A stretch of 64,000 nucleotides of DNA from CAZXDL01 sp964639505 (GCA_964639505.1 CAZXDL010000002.1:62001-126000), one strand, 5' to 3'. Positions 39,494-48,308 are shown, counted from the stretch's first letter. The notes: generated by a model not told the origin, from the sequence alone. Made by a program: numbers and translations.

Positions 39494-42400
39494 ATGCCCA
39501 AAAGCATGCATTTGAGAATTGCCGGAAAAAATCTGTTTTCAAAGATCAATTTTGCTGTTTTTGGTGTAGTCTTTGCCGCGTTAGGTGCCTACTTTATCAT
39601 TAACAGCCTCGCAGCAACCCCAACAACGGCTAACCTTTGGATAGACAATACCGGTACCGGCACACATAATTGCCAGCGGGTTGATTCCCCTGAGACCTAT
39701 TCTTCAGCACAGTCAAACAATCGAGCCTGTACATCGATTCAGCAAGCCGCAGCTGCCTGTAATGGGGCAAAAGCGGACACGATTGGCATGGTGTACAGTG
39801 CCAACTACGGTTCGCAAAGCTCTAACACCGCAATTAACTCCCCGGGGTGTACGGTGATTGCAGAAGCTTCCACAACGGCGAGTAGTTTAAGTCTTTCGGG
39901 ATCTCGTTTGGAAGTCCAAAACCTTGTTGCTACCGGGAACTCGTCTTTGAGTGGCTCCAATAACACCTGGCGGAATGTTGAACTGTCCGGAACTGGTGCT
40001 TGGATGACTTTTAGTGGGACTGATAACAAATGGATGGGCGGTTCTCTGCACGGTGGCCACGCTCAGTATGGTAGCGGTTTTGACGAACCTATTGATCTTT
40101 TTGGTGCTACAAACGCGGTAATCGATGGAGTAGAATTTTATGGCATCACACGGACGCCAGACCCAGATGTAGATAAAAATCCTCACCTTGAAATAATTCG
40201 AATTGATCGCGGATCAATGAACACGACCATAAAGAATTCATATTTTCACGATAATGATGAAAATACTGGCACGATATTTATGACTGCTTTGGCCGGCTAC
40301 CCAGTTTCTTCGGGACTAACTCTCCTCAATAACAGATTTGCTGATAATCCGACGGGCTCGACTAATTTAGCCGTTAATGATTTGATGCCCTGCAATACCA
40401 TTCTCATCGCTTACAATACTTTTCTTGGTGGTACAAATGGGGTAGCATGCAGCTCGTCATCAAATGTTCGGTGGATTGGAAACTTAGGTGCACATGCGAT
40501 GTTTAATTGCGTAGGAAGTTTCAGCTATAACGTTTGGGAAGATCAGGCCGGTACCCCTTGCGGAGCGACTGACACACTTGTTGTAGGTACAAGATACAAG
40601 CACGAATTGCTTGGACTGGGTGGGCCGGATGGCTTTCATCTACTTGCGGGATCGCCAGCAATTAATAAAGCCGAGACCCCTAGTGCGACAAGCATTTGTG
40701 CGCCAACTGGGGGTGCTGGGCCAACGTCTGTCACAGCAGATGCTTACGGCGGATCTCGACCATATCCAACAGGTGGTAGATGCGATGCTGGGGCACATGA
40801 ATACGGTTCGACTCCTGCGGGCGGTGGGGGTGATACTGTCTCTCCTACCGTATCGTTGACCGCACCGAGTGCTGGGACAGTCAGTGGAAGCTTAACTGTT
40901 TCAGCCAATGCGTCTGATAACGTTGGTGTAGTAGGAGTTCAATTCAAGCTTGATGGCGTTAATATCGGTTCAGAAGACACAACCTCGCCTTATAGTATTA
41001 GTTGGGATTCAACGGGCGCCTCAAATGGATCACACAACTTGACAGCAGTAGCCCGCGACATTGCAGGAAATTCTACTACTTCAGTTGCGGTTATAGTGAA
41101 TGTCAGCAACACTGGCGGTAGCGGAGCGTCATTGTATATATCTCCCACAGGTTCTGATACAAATGCCTGCTCCCAATCTGCTCCCTGTAAAACAATAAAT
41201 GGGGCCTATGCCAAAGCCAGTGCTGGCACGACCATAATTATAACTGCTGGTACATATACAACATCAACCGATTCAATCGCCTACCGCTCTGCTTTAACTA
41301 CCGGTAGCCCAGTCGTTGTTAAGCCTGAGTCTGGCGCCACAGTAACCTTTAATGACATAAACATGCAGGCTGGCAATATAACATTTCAAGGACCAAATTT
41401 TAATGCACGGTCGTTTGACATTGGTAATTACAGCGGCACGAGAATTACAAATGTCACACTTGATGGTCTCAATATCGACGCCAAAGACACACTTAATCTC
41501 ACCGGAATGAATATCGGAAATGTCACAGGATTGGTATTGAAGAACAGCCGAGTAGGTAATACTATGGCCGGTTCTGGGTCATCAGATACCGCGAAATCAG
41601 TTGAATTTTGTGGCGCGAGTTCAACTTGCTACGCTGCAGATGTAACGTTCGACCATAATACATTTTATGATGCCGATGCTCCTACCGGCAGTCTGGCGCA
41701 TCTCGAATGTATATTTGCGACAGGAGTACAGAGTTTTACGGTAAAAAATAATCGTTTTCAAGACTGTACTTATTTTGATATTTTCATCACTGTTATCCTT
41801 GCGAACAATCAAGCGCAACCCAAAGATTACATAATCGAAGATAACCTGCTTGGCAGGACGGTTAGCGTTGGTGGCACCGAAGGCGGTTACGCGATAAATA
41901 TCCACGCCGATGTTGTCCCTAATAACATCCAATATCTTCGTAATACAATCGAAGGAGCGCTCTCCACAGGCGCCAACCCGAACGGCACTATTCAGGCTGG
42001 CAAATGGCAAATAATAGGTAATATCATCAGCGAAGGTGTCTGGTTGTCGGATTCTGGTGCGCAACAATGTCGGCCAGGTATCACTTTTGACTATAATGTT
42101 ATGCCGAACTCGAACTGCGACGCCAATACAGGCACTACCACTCATACAACTGGAGCTACCACTTCAGCCATAAAAGCCGGCTGGGTTGCGCAAAAAGGTC
42201 CATATGCTGGTGATGACGATTTCCATCTTAAATCGACGTCGCCAGCTATCAATAAAGGCCGTCCGGCAGACGCTGGCACATTCGATTTTGATGGCCTAGT
42301 CCGTGGCTCGCCGCCAGATGCGGGCGCATATGAACTAGCCAGCGGCACTACAGTCAAACCGGGTGACACTAATAATGATGGGTTAGTAAATATAGTAGAT

Positions 42401-42514
42401 CTATCTACCCTGCTAAGCCATTGGAATACTAATTTTGCTGCGGCTGATTTCAACGCTGACTCCACGGTTAATATATTTGATCTATCTATACTTTTGAGCA
42501 ATTACGGTAAGTAG
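39494..42514 (+). CDS. Large surface beta-helix protein with Ig-like and dockerin modules
   Basis: A 1006-aa secreted or surface protein. An N-terminal signal/anchor (about 15-37, INFAVFGVVFAALGAYFIIN) precedes a right-handed parallel beta-helix rich in Asn and aromatic repeats (about 45-440). An Ig-like module follows (about 452-540, PTVSLTAPSAGTVSGSLTVS...AVARDIAGN). A second beta-helix starts at LYISPTGSDTNACSQSAPCKTI (about 551-945). The last ~50 residues are a type I dockerin with two calcium loops, DTNNDGLVNIVD and DFNADSTVNIFD. Beta-helix proteins often bind or cleave polysaccharides; no catalytic residues were assigned. It is the longest gene in the window, monocistronic, with its own promoter. 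Confidence 0.85.
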   Translation: MPKSMHLRIAGKNLFSKINFAVFGVVFAALGAYFIINSLAATPTTANLWIDNTGTGTHNCQRVDSPETYSSAQSNNRACTSIQQAAAACNGAKADTIGMVYSANYGSQSSNTAINSPGCTVIAEASTTASSLSLSGSRLEVQNLVATGNSSLSGSNNTWRNVELSGTGAWMTFSGTDNKWMGGSLHGGHAQYGSGFDEPIDLFGATNAVIDGVEFYGITRTPDPDVDKNPHLEIIRIDRGSMNTTIKNSYFHDNDENTGTIFMTALAGYPVSSGLTLLNNRFADNPTGSTNLAVNDLMPCNTILIAYNTFLGGTNGVACSSSSNVRWIGNLGAHAMFNCVGSFSYNVWEDQAGTPCGATDTLVVGTRYKHELLGLGGPDGFHLLAGSPAINKAETPSATSICAPTGGAGPTSVTADAYGGSRPYPTGGRCDAGAHEYGSTPAGGGGDTVSPTVSLTAPSAGTVSGSLTVSANASDNVGVVGVQFKLDGVNIGSEDTTSPYSISWDSTGASNGSHNLTAVARDIAGNSTTSVAVIVNVSNTGGSGASLYISPTGSDTNACSQSAPCKTINGAYAKASAGTTIIITAGTYTTSTDSIAYRSALTTGSPVVVKPESGATVTFNDINMQAGNITFQGPNFNARSFDIGNYSGTRITNVTLDGLNIDAKDTLNLTGMNIGNVTGLVLKNSRVGNTMAGSGSSDTAKSVEFCGASSTCYAADVTFDHNTFYDADAPTGSLAHLECIFATGVQSFTVKNNRFQDCTYFDIFITVILANNQAQPKDYIIEDNLLGRTVSVGGTEGGYAINIHADVVPNNIQYLRNTIEGALSTGANPNGTIQAGKWQIIGNIISEGVWLSDSGAQQCRPGITFDYNVMPNSNCDANTGTTTHTTGATTSAIKAGWVAQKGPYAGDDDFHLKSTSPAINKGRPADAGTFDFDGLVRGSPPDAGAYELASGTTVKPGDTNNDGLVNIVDLSTLLSHWNTNFAAADFNADSTVNIFDLSILLSNYGK

Positions 42515-42543
42515 CTAGCATATTATTCTTAAGCCGCCTTGGG

Positions 42544-42575
42544 ATGGCCACTCAGTGGCCATTGGTTGGCCAACC
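42544..42575. repeat. Tandem palindromes built on TGGCCA
   Basis: ATGGCCACT-C-AGTGGCCAT (42544-42562) and GGTTGGCCAACC (42564-42575), between the convergent ends of the beta-helix and Y-polymerase genes. No U-run follows on either strand. Confidence 0.6.
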
Positions 42576-42587
42576 TGTAAGTAGATA

Positions 42588-43853
42588 TTAGGCTTGGCCG
42601 AGGAGGAGTTCGAAGTATTTTGTGCCTCCAAACGGGATTTTTTGTTTGACCAGTTTGGTGCCCATTAGGGCGTTAGCGTGGTAAATTTTGAAGCTGCCGT
42701 AGCGCTCGTTGATCTCGTCGACGGCGGTGGTCAGCCAATCTTCTTTATTAACCTGCTCTATTAGGCTGAGCTGACTGCGGGCTGACGGTGTTAATTGATA
42801 GCACGTGATGCCCATAGTCTGAACGACTAAGTGCTTAGGCCGCTGGTTAAATAGGTAGAGCGCTTTGGCATAGATGTCATTATCGGTGTAAAACGTACTT
42901 TTAAACATTTTGCGCTGCGACCAGCCGTCGCCGGCTTGATAGCGGATCCAGACTTGTATGCCACGGGCGTCCATGCCCTGATATCGTAATTTCTTGCCTG
43001 TGGTTTCGCAGAGGTACTGGAAGCAAGGCAGTAGATAGCTGTCATCATTTGAGGGCGTACCCAACACCCACTGCCGGCCTACCATGCCGAGTTTGGTGGT
43101 GACGCTGTCAACTTCATAACCCCTTAGTCTCTGGTACCAGTCTTCGCCAATGACGCTATGAAACACAAAACGTCTCAGATAGTCGCTCTCAGCGTCAAGA
43201 AACTGCAGGGGTGTAAAAATGCCAGCCGCATTGAGACGTGCCTGATAATGTGATGCTATCCCCGTGAGATCTGTTAGTTTAAGCTGGCTGAAAACAGTTT
43301 TGAGATTGCTATGGTCAATGACGTCTAGCCCGTCGGGCTTGTGGAGGCCGGCGGCAGTTTTAGCCAAGAAACGATTAGGCGCGATACCAACATTTATTTT
43401 CATCCAGGAGCCCACACGGTCCCTCAGCTGCTGTTTTATCTCGTATCCAATATCTACCAAAGATTTCTTGTGAACGCTTCCTAGCGTGCCGTGAAAGTCG
43501 ATAATGCCTTCATCAATGCTCTTCATGCGCACATGCGGGCTGTAGGTTTTCATAATGCTGATAAGTTGCTGGTAGATGTAGTGATACTTCGGCGGATCGG
43601 TTTCTAGCATGGTGAAGTCAGGAATCAACTGCAGGGCCTCGTCGAGACGCATGCCTGTCTTTACGCCCTGAGACTTGGCTTCGTAAGAACAAGCGATGAC
43701 ACAGCAGTACTTGGATAAGCGATTTGTCACGCCAACCGGCCGGCCTCGCAGGCTGGGGTGGGCTTGCTGCTCGGCTGTGGCGAAGGCACTGTTGAGATCG
43801 AGAAACATGATCTGAGGCTCTTCCCTGTTTATGCCGAGATGAAGCTGATTCAT
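42588..43853 (-). CDS. Y-family translesion DNA polymerase
   Basis: A 421-aa polymerase with the Y-family palm motifs IMFLDLNSAFATAEQQAHP (first metal Asp), VIACSYEAKSQGVKTGMRL and MKSIDEGIIDFHG (Asp-Glu pair). The thumb helix-hairpin-helix is around LTDLTGIASHYQARLNAAG, and the little-finger domain ends the protein. Catalytic residues are intact. Length and style are closer to UmuC/UvrX than to DinB (about 350 aa). It overlaps the upstream 89-aa gene by 4 bases (ATGA) and is the third gene of a cassette behind a long leader; no UmuD-type peptidase is present. Confidence 0.9.
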   Translation of the reverse strand: MNQLHLGINREEPQIMFLDLNSAFATAEQQAHPSLRGRPVGVTNRLSKYCCVIACSYEAKSQGVKTGMRLDEALQLIPDFTMLETDPPKYHYIYQQLISIMKTYSPHVRMKSIDEGIIDFHGTLGSVHKKSLVDIGYEIKQQLRDRVGSWMKINVGIAPNRFLAKTAAGLHKPDGLDVIDHSNLKTVFSQLKLTDLTGIASHYQARLNAAGIFTPLQFLDAESDYLRRFVFHSVIGEDWYQRLRGYEVDSVTTKLGMVGRQWVLGTPSNDDSYLLPCFQYLCETTGKKLRYQGMDARGIQVWIRYQAGDGWSQRKMFKSTFYTDNDIYAKALYLFNQRPKHLVVQTMGITCYQLTPSARSQLSLIEQVNKEDWLTTAVDEINERYGSFKIYHANALMGTKLVKQKIPFGGTKYFELLLGQA

Positions 43854-44119
43854 GAGTTATCGATTTGCGATATCAGCGTCCAGGTCAGACCCTCGGCATC
43901 AAACTCCAAACGGTAGTCGTTTAGACCATCGCTTACATCAAAGACATGTATCATGCGCCGACCAGCCGTTGTGGGATGACGTAGGCCTAGCTCGGTAAAA
44001 TTTATTTCTTTGCCCTTGTATTTCATTTTACTGGGCAAGCAAAGCTCGGTAGGACGACCTTTATCGCGAAAGACCGTCACTACACTAACTCGCTGATTTA
44101 TTTTAATTGTCGGATCCAT
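43850..44119 (-). CDS. Unknown 89-aa protein of the Y-polymerase cassette
   Basis: A small beta-rich protein: VSVVTVFRDKGRPTELCLPS, then KMKYKGKEINFTELGLRHPT, then RRMIHVFDVSDGLNDYRLEF and a final TWTLI strand. It has no HTH, metal site or membrane segment that I recognise. Coupling to the polymerase by ATGA suggests the two products act together, perhaps as an accessory or clamp-type factor in lesion bypass; that is inference. It starts 4 bases after the 45-aa gene. Confidence 0.75.
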   Translation of the reverse strand: MDPTIKINQRVSVVTVFRDKGRPTELCLPSKMKYKGKEINFTELGLRHPTTAGRRMIHVFDVSDGLNDYRLEFDAEGLTWTLISQIDNS

Positions 44120-44123
44120 TTTG

Positions 44124-44261
44124 CTATCCAGCTAAGACGTATTCGCGGCCGCCGTAGACGATGCGTCGTGGGTAGCTTTCGAAGCGTAGTTTTGGTGAAT
44201 TTTTGCTGAATTCGACTGCTGTGATTTGGATTTCTTTAGTATCAAAAGTTGCGATTGCCAT
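44124..44261 (-). CDS. 45-aa first protein of the Y-polymerase cassette
   Basis: MAIATFDTKEIQITAVEFSK opens a 45-residue product ending RRIVYGGREYVLAG. It has one or two beta strands and a basic, Tyr-rich end. AGGAGA lies at the right distance before the ATG, which makes the gene credible despite its size, and the next gene begins 4 bases after its stop. No family is recognised. The RBS position just after a terminator-like hairpin makes it the entry point of the cassette. Confidence 0.7.
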   Translation of the reverse strand: MAIATFDTKEIQITAVEFSKNSPKLRFESYPRRIVYGGREYVLAG

Positions 44262-44479
44262 GATAGTTCTCCTGGTTCAAAAATAATAAAAAGATGAAAC
44301 TGACAGAGGTCAGTAAACGGATTTAAGGGGTTGAGAGCTTCTAGCTAAGGGCTTCGATACCGTCCGAAACGAGCCTAACACTTAGAAACTGATATTTAAC
44401 GAAAGAAAGTAGGGACCGAGGTGTACCTTCTTGTGAATAAGTCTGCGAGGTAAATGACCAGCAAGTCCTCACATGGCTG
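44262..44479 (-). promoter_or_regulatory. Long structured leader of the Y-polymerase cassette
   Basis: About 218 nt without an ORF from the predicted start (near 44479) to the 45-aa gene. It holds a GGC/TTCG-CGAA/GCC helix (about 44348-44375), an AGCT-AGA-AGCT hairpin and a final terminator-like stem. This looks like an attenuator or cis-regulatory RNA. Confidence 0.55.
44280..44314 (-). terminator. Attenuator-type terminator in the leader
   Basis: ACTGAC-CTCT-GTCAGT (44314 down to 44299), followed on the minus strand by TTTCATCTTTTTATTATTTTT, ending about 20 bases before the 45-aa ATG. Confidence 0.65.
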
Positions 44480-44485
44480 ACATTT

Positions 44486-44513
44486 ATTGTACTACCGCCC
44501 GTCAAACTTGCAA
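44486..44513 (-). promoter_or_regulatory. Promoter of the Y-polymerase leader
   Basis: On the minus strand TTGCAA (44508-44513), 16 bases, TACAAT (44486-44491). Confidence 0.55.
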
Positions 44514-44530
44514 GTGATTTTGCTTACTAT

Positions 44531-45790
44531 TTAGGGCGCGTAAGTTACTTTAGGAGCTGCGTTAACGGCTGTGAGCCAAGTTTGTCCAGGGTTAAGGAAT
44601 ATAGGTTTGCCTGCTGCGTCAGTGAACGTAATCTGAGCTTTCTCGTTGGTTTTTGCCCAGGTGCCGATCGATACGTTGCCGTCTTGAAAGACGTAGGCTT
44701 GGCCGCTACCGATGGTTTGATATTCCGAATGGTGGCCGTCGCTGGCAATAGCAAACGGTACGACCATAGCGACTACTACCGTCGGACTAATCTGCTTGTT
44801 GCCATTGGCGTCCATGTGAGGTGCCCCGCCCTCGCTACGATTGTAAGAATTAGTCGCGGCGACGTAGTCGTAATGCGCGTTATAGAGAGCGCCTGAGAGA
44901 TTTAAATCAATTGTTTTCGCGGTAGGTACTTTAGCCGGCTGAGCCTTTTTACTGCGGGCAAAACCGGTGTATGTGCTGGTCGTGTAGCCTTTGGCGGCTT
45001 CGAGCGCGTTTAGGTTACTTATACCTGTATAAACATTGTGTGGCGCAGCACGACTGGTGATGCGATGATACGAGCCTCCATTAGCGAACTGGTCTAAGTC
45101 TCTTACGCCCAATGCCTTGATGTCTGCCAAGGCTTGAGGACTGCCGCCGACATGAGCGTAACCGGCATCAAAACCCAAAGCCCATTTAACATAGTAAGGC
45201 CGAGCGCTGCGTATAGGGCCAATGTCGCCCGGTTGGGTGTCTTGATAAAGCGCCAAAAAGCGTGTAATTCCACCCTCGGCAATTGCCTCAAAAACGACAC
45301 TGGCGTCAGATAAGCCAGACTGCGGTCGGGCGTCAAGACTGTTTTCAATCATTACCCCAGTTACGGGCCGCTGGTTGACCTCCGGCGCTACCTGCAGGCC
45401 GCTCAAATTAGACGCTACGGTGGTTGGCTTAGGGGGTGCCTTTTTTGCAGATTTTTTTACAGTTACAGCTGAGGCGGCTGGTTTTTTATCGAAATGAGTT
45501 AGAGCGAAGCCGGCAATAGCACCACATACTACAATGACAAGCGCGCTGATTATCCATTCGCGTCGTTGAAATGGCCAATGCAAGTTGAACTTTGGGCTTT
45601 TTGGCTCTTTAGGGTCGGTATCAAGCTTGGTGTCAACTAATGCGGCTGGTCCGACCACGTCATCAATCGCCGCTACTTCCTCGGGCGTTTTGAATGTTTT
45701 GTCTGGTGTTTGTGTTTTTGCAGAACGCTCATCTAAGGCGGGCTGCAAAGACTTTGCTGGCCGATTGGCCGGCTTAAAGTCGCCGTCCAT
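44531..45790 (-). CDS. DUF3048 (YerB-like) membrane-anchored protein
   Basis: A 419-aa protein: cytosolic polar N-terminus (1-75), one transmembrane helix (about 77-97, WIISALVIVVCGAIAGFALTHF), and an outer region matching DUF3048. Markers include RPVTGVMIENSLDARPQSGL, VFEAIAEGGITRFLALYQD, IGPIRSARPYYVKWAL and APHNVYTGISNL. YerB-type proteins are extracytoplasmic with unknown activity, often linked to the cell wall. On the minus strand TTGACC, 18 bases and TATAAT (45797-45802) end 6 bases before the ATG, so the gene is leaderless. That TATAAT overlaps the gltX stop codon. Confidence 0.85.
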   Translation of the reverse strand: MDGDFKPANRPAKSLQPALDERSAKTQTPDKTFKTPEEVAAIDDVVGPAALVDTKLDTDPKEPKSPKFNLHWPFQRREWIISALVIVVCGAIAGFALTHFDKKPAASAVTVKKSAKKAPPKPTTVASNLSGLQVAPEVNQRPVTGVMIENSLDARPQSGLSDASVVFEAIAEGGITRFLALYQDTQPGDIGPIRSARPYYVKWALGFDAGYAHVGGSPQALADIKALGVRDLDQFANGGSYHRITSRAAPHNVYTGISNLNALEAAKGYTTSTYTGFARSKKAQPAKVPTAKTIDLNLSGALYNAHYDYVAATNSYNRSEGGAPHMDANGNKQISPTVVVAMVVPFAIASDGHHSEYQTIGSGQAYVFQDGNVSIGTWAKTNEKAQITFTDAAGKPIFLNPGQTWLTAVNAAPKVTYAP

Positions 45791-45797
45791 AAGCTTA

Positions 45798-47228
45798 TTA
45801 TAACAACGAGTCTATCTGTTGGTCAAGACGCTTAAGGCTACGCTCCTTGCCGATAATAGATAAGCTTTCGGCTAAACCGGGGCTGGCTGGCGCTTGCGTC
45901 GTGGCGATTCTTATCAGACTAAAAAGTATGGCTGGCTTCTGATTTGTCTGCTCCAGCAGCACGTTTAGCTTTTGTGTTAAATCGTCTACGGTAAAGTTGC
46001 TCTTTAACAGAGCTGTTTTGGCCATCTCGAGCAGCTGGCGGAGCTCGTTTTTATCAATTTTTTTAAGCTGTTTGTGGTTTTCAATTAATGTCGAATTGAC
46101 AGGTAAATCCACAAAGAAAAATTCGGTCAGTTCGGGTAATTCCGCGAAAAACTTTAAGCGCTCCTGTACGACCCCGAGTACTTGCTTTTTATAGGCTGGG
46201 TCATATGATTTGGCTGACTCCGGCCAGAAGCCCTCGGCGAGTCCATAAAGCACATCCAAAGGTAGCTCACGTATATAGTGGCCATTTATCCAGATTAAAC
46301 GCCGCTCGTCGAATTGCGCCCCGGCTTTCTGGACGCGGGATAAACTAAACTTTTTGATTAATTCTTCTCTTGAAAATATTTCTTGCTCTGTGCCGTCATT
46401 CCACCCCAAGCTGGCAATGAAATTAATCAGCGCTTCTGGTAGGAAACCTTCTCGTATGTAGTCCAAGACGTCTTTGGCCCCATCCCGTTTGCTGAGTTTT
46501 TTATTGCCACTTTCACCGAGGATATGAGGCACAGTGGCCATAATTGGCGGTGAAATCTCAAGCGCCTCGTACAAATTCAAATAGTTTGGCACGCTTGATA
46601 AAAACTCCTGTCCGCGGATGATATGGCTTATTTCCATCTCTGAGTCATCGATTATATGGGCGAAATTGTAAGTCGGATAGCCGTCAGATTTAATTAATAT
46701 GAAATCATCAATCGCTTCTGGCCCGCTGGAGCGGTCCCCCATGACCGCATCGGTCCATTTGTATGCTTTAGGGTCAGATTTAAAGCGCAACGGTTTTGTA
46801 CTGTCCCACTGTGGAGGGTTCTCCGGTCGGTGATTGCGATATAAAAAAGGTTTTTTAGCAGCTTGGGCTTGTTCGCGGAATTTTTGGACTTCTTCTGGGG
46901 TATTAGGGTCAGCGTAGGCCCTCCCTGCTTCAATCAACTTCTCTGCCCATTTTTTGTACGAATCAAGCCGTTCGCTTTGAGTATAGGGCGAAAACGGACC
47001 GCCGATATCAGGACCCTCGTCGTAGTCAAGCCCAAGCGCCTTTAGGCTATCAATCAAATGTTGCCTAGCACCTGCGACCTCACGCTTTTTGTCAGTGTCT
47101 TCAAATCGTAAGATAAACTTACCGTTGTTTTGGCGAGCAACCAACCAGCCAAACAGAGCCGTGCGAATTCCACCTACATGAAGGTAGCCGGTCGGGCTGG
47201 GCGCAAAACGCGTTCGTACTGGGCTCAT
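45798..47228 (-). CDS. gltX: Glutamyl-tRNA synthetase
   Basis: A class I synthetase of 476 aa. The HIGH-type motif is in RFAPSPTGYLHVGGIRTALFGWL, then FILRFEDTDKKREV, and the KMSKS-type motif is KKLSKRDGA. The C-terminal anticodon-binding helical domain is complete. With no glnS or gatCAB in view, whether it also charges tRNA-Gln cannot be judged. TATAAT (47236-47241, minus strand) ends 7 bases before the ATG (leaderless). Its stop codon lies within the -10 box of the next gene. A tRNA-Glu gene is about 6.4 kb away. Confidence 0.96.
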   Translation of the reverse strand: MSPVRTRFAPSPTGYLHVGGIRTALFGWLVARQNNGKFILRFEDTDKKREVAGARQHLIDSLKALGLDYDEGPDIGGPFSPYTQSERLDSYKKWAEKLIEAGRAYADPNTPEEVQKFREQAQAAKKPFLYRNHRPENPPQWDSTKPLRFKSDPKAYKWTDAVMGDRSSGPEAIDDFILIKSDGYPTYNFAHIIDDSEMEISHIIRGQEFLSSVPNYLNLYEALEISPPIMATVPHILGESGNKKLSKRDGAKDVLDYIREGFLPEALINFIASLGWNDGTEQEIFSREELIKKFSLSRVQKAGAQFDERRLIWINGHYIRELPLDVLYGLAEGFWPESAKSYDPAYKKQVLGVVQERLKFFAELPELTEFFFVDLPVNSTLIENHKQLKKIDKNELRQLLEMAKTALLKSNFTVDDLTQKLNVLLEQTNQKPAILFSLIRIATTQAPASPGLAESLSIIGKERSLKRLDQQIDSLL

Positions 47229-47264
47229 TAGCGATATTATAAGAGAAAACGGCTTTAAGGGGAA

Positions 47265-48308
47265 TTAAATAGACTTAGCGATCTCAATCAGCTGTTTGTT
47301 AGACAAAGCGCCATTACTTTGTACGATGTACCAGATTCCGCCATTCATCCAAGTTGCGTTTCCGTTACCATATAGATAAACCGTTTGCCCTGAGACTTCG
47401 ACGGACTGACTGTTTGACGATGTCCTTTGGACAAAATTTTCTTTGAGAGCCTGACTGTTCCAGGTTGATGTTTTTTGTGTAACTGTGTAGCTGCGCTCAT
47501 CGCTATTGCTGGCGAATTTAGTGGCAATAACGCCGCTGCTGTAGCTAAGCTTATCCATACTGTAACCAGTAGGTTTGTATGTTGGCATCGTCGCTCCAAA
47601 TCCAGCCCGGGCGGTCGCCATATTAAATTTTAGGGTTGGTAGCTCTTGGTAGCCGACAAAAGCAAACAGCAGCAGCGCAGTTGCTGAAGCAATAGCTGCT
47701 CTGGTCCTCCGCTTGGATTGTCGTTTAATTTTTGGCGCTGGCTCTTCGTGGCTTTTAGCATTGATTACGGCTTGTTCGAGCAGTTGAGACGTAGTTTGTG
47801 GCATGCGTTTAGTTGCCTTTGACGTTACGTGTGGTTTGAGCTCGGCGGATGACTGTGGCACAGCAGCTTTAACTGGCTCTGGGCTGTTTGCGTCGCTTGT
47901 GATAGGAGAAAAATGAGTAATTAGATGGCTTTGTGGCACCTTACTGGCGTGTGCCAGTTTTTTAGAGTCGACCCGCTTGGCGGATTTACTGACGACAACA
48001 TTGGCAAGACTATCATGTAAAGCTAAGTCACTTGGCCCCTGGGCTTTTAGTGCTGGTTTTGTAGATGCGGACGGCTTTTTTACAGCGTGGCGCATAAGAG
48101 TTTGCGAAGATTTAGGTTTGTGTGGGGCGGCAGGTTTTGCTTTATGTCTAACTACATCGTGCATAGAGGGTTTCTTGGCGGGTGTTTTAAGAGAAGACTG
48201 CTTAACAGGCTCAGCATGTGTCAAATGTCCGGCAGGCGTAAGCATGGCGCCAGTCTTTGCGTCATAACGTTTACCGTTGATTTCAATGATGTTATTATTT
48301 TTGGCCAC
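47265..48308 (-). CDS. Membrane-anchored protein with DUF4367-like outer domain
   Basis: A 347-aa protein with a long basic, Lys/Pro/Ala-rich cytosolic part (1-205), one transmembrane helix (about 210-228, AAIASATALLLFAFVGYQ) and a ~115-residue outer domain. That domain (PTGYSMDKLSYSSGVIATKF...WNSQALKENF...ATWMNGGIWYIV) resembles the DUF4367/anti-sigma-associated beta fold. The start is GTG (48306-48308). A role is unknown; the long basic inner tail could bind nucleic acid or protein. It lies 36 bases upstream of gltX, and divergent from the PEGA gene. Confidence 0.7.
   Translation of the reverse strand: MAKNNNIIEINGKRYDAKTGAMLTPAGHLTHAEPVKQSSLKTPAKKPSMHDVVRHKAKPAAPHKPKSSQTLMRHAVKKPSASTKPALKAQGPSDLALHDSLANVVVSKSAKRVDSKKLAHASKVPQSHLITHFSPITSDANSPEPVKAAVPQSSAELKPHVTSKATKRMPQTTSQLLEQAVINAKSHEEPAPKIKRQSKRRTRAAIASATALLLFAFVGYQELPTLKFNMATARAGFGATMPTYKPTGYSMDKLSYSSGVIATKFASNSDERSYTVTQKTSTWNSQALKENFVQRTSSNSQSVEVSGQTVYLYGNGNATWMNGGIWYIVQSNGALSNKQLIEIAKSI

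Noticed and set aside
44299..44314. LexA/SOS operator before the Y-polymerase cassette
   Set aside because: The short palindrome is followed by a U-run and lies far downstream of the promoter, which fits an attenuator better; no CTGT-N8-ACAG or GAAC-N4-GTTC box was seen at the promoter.
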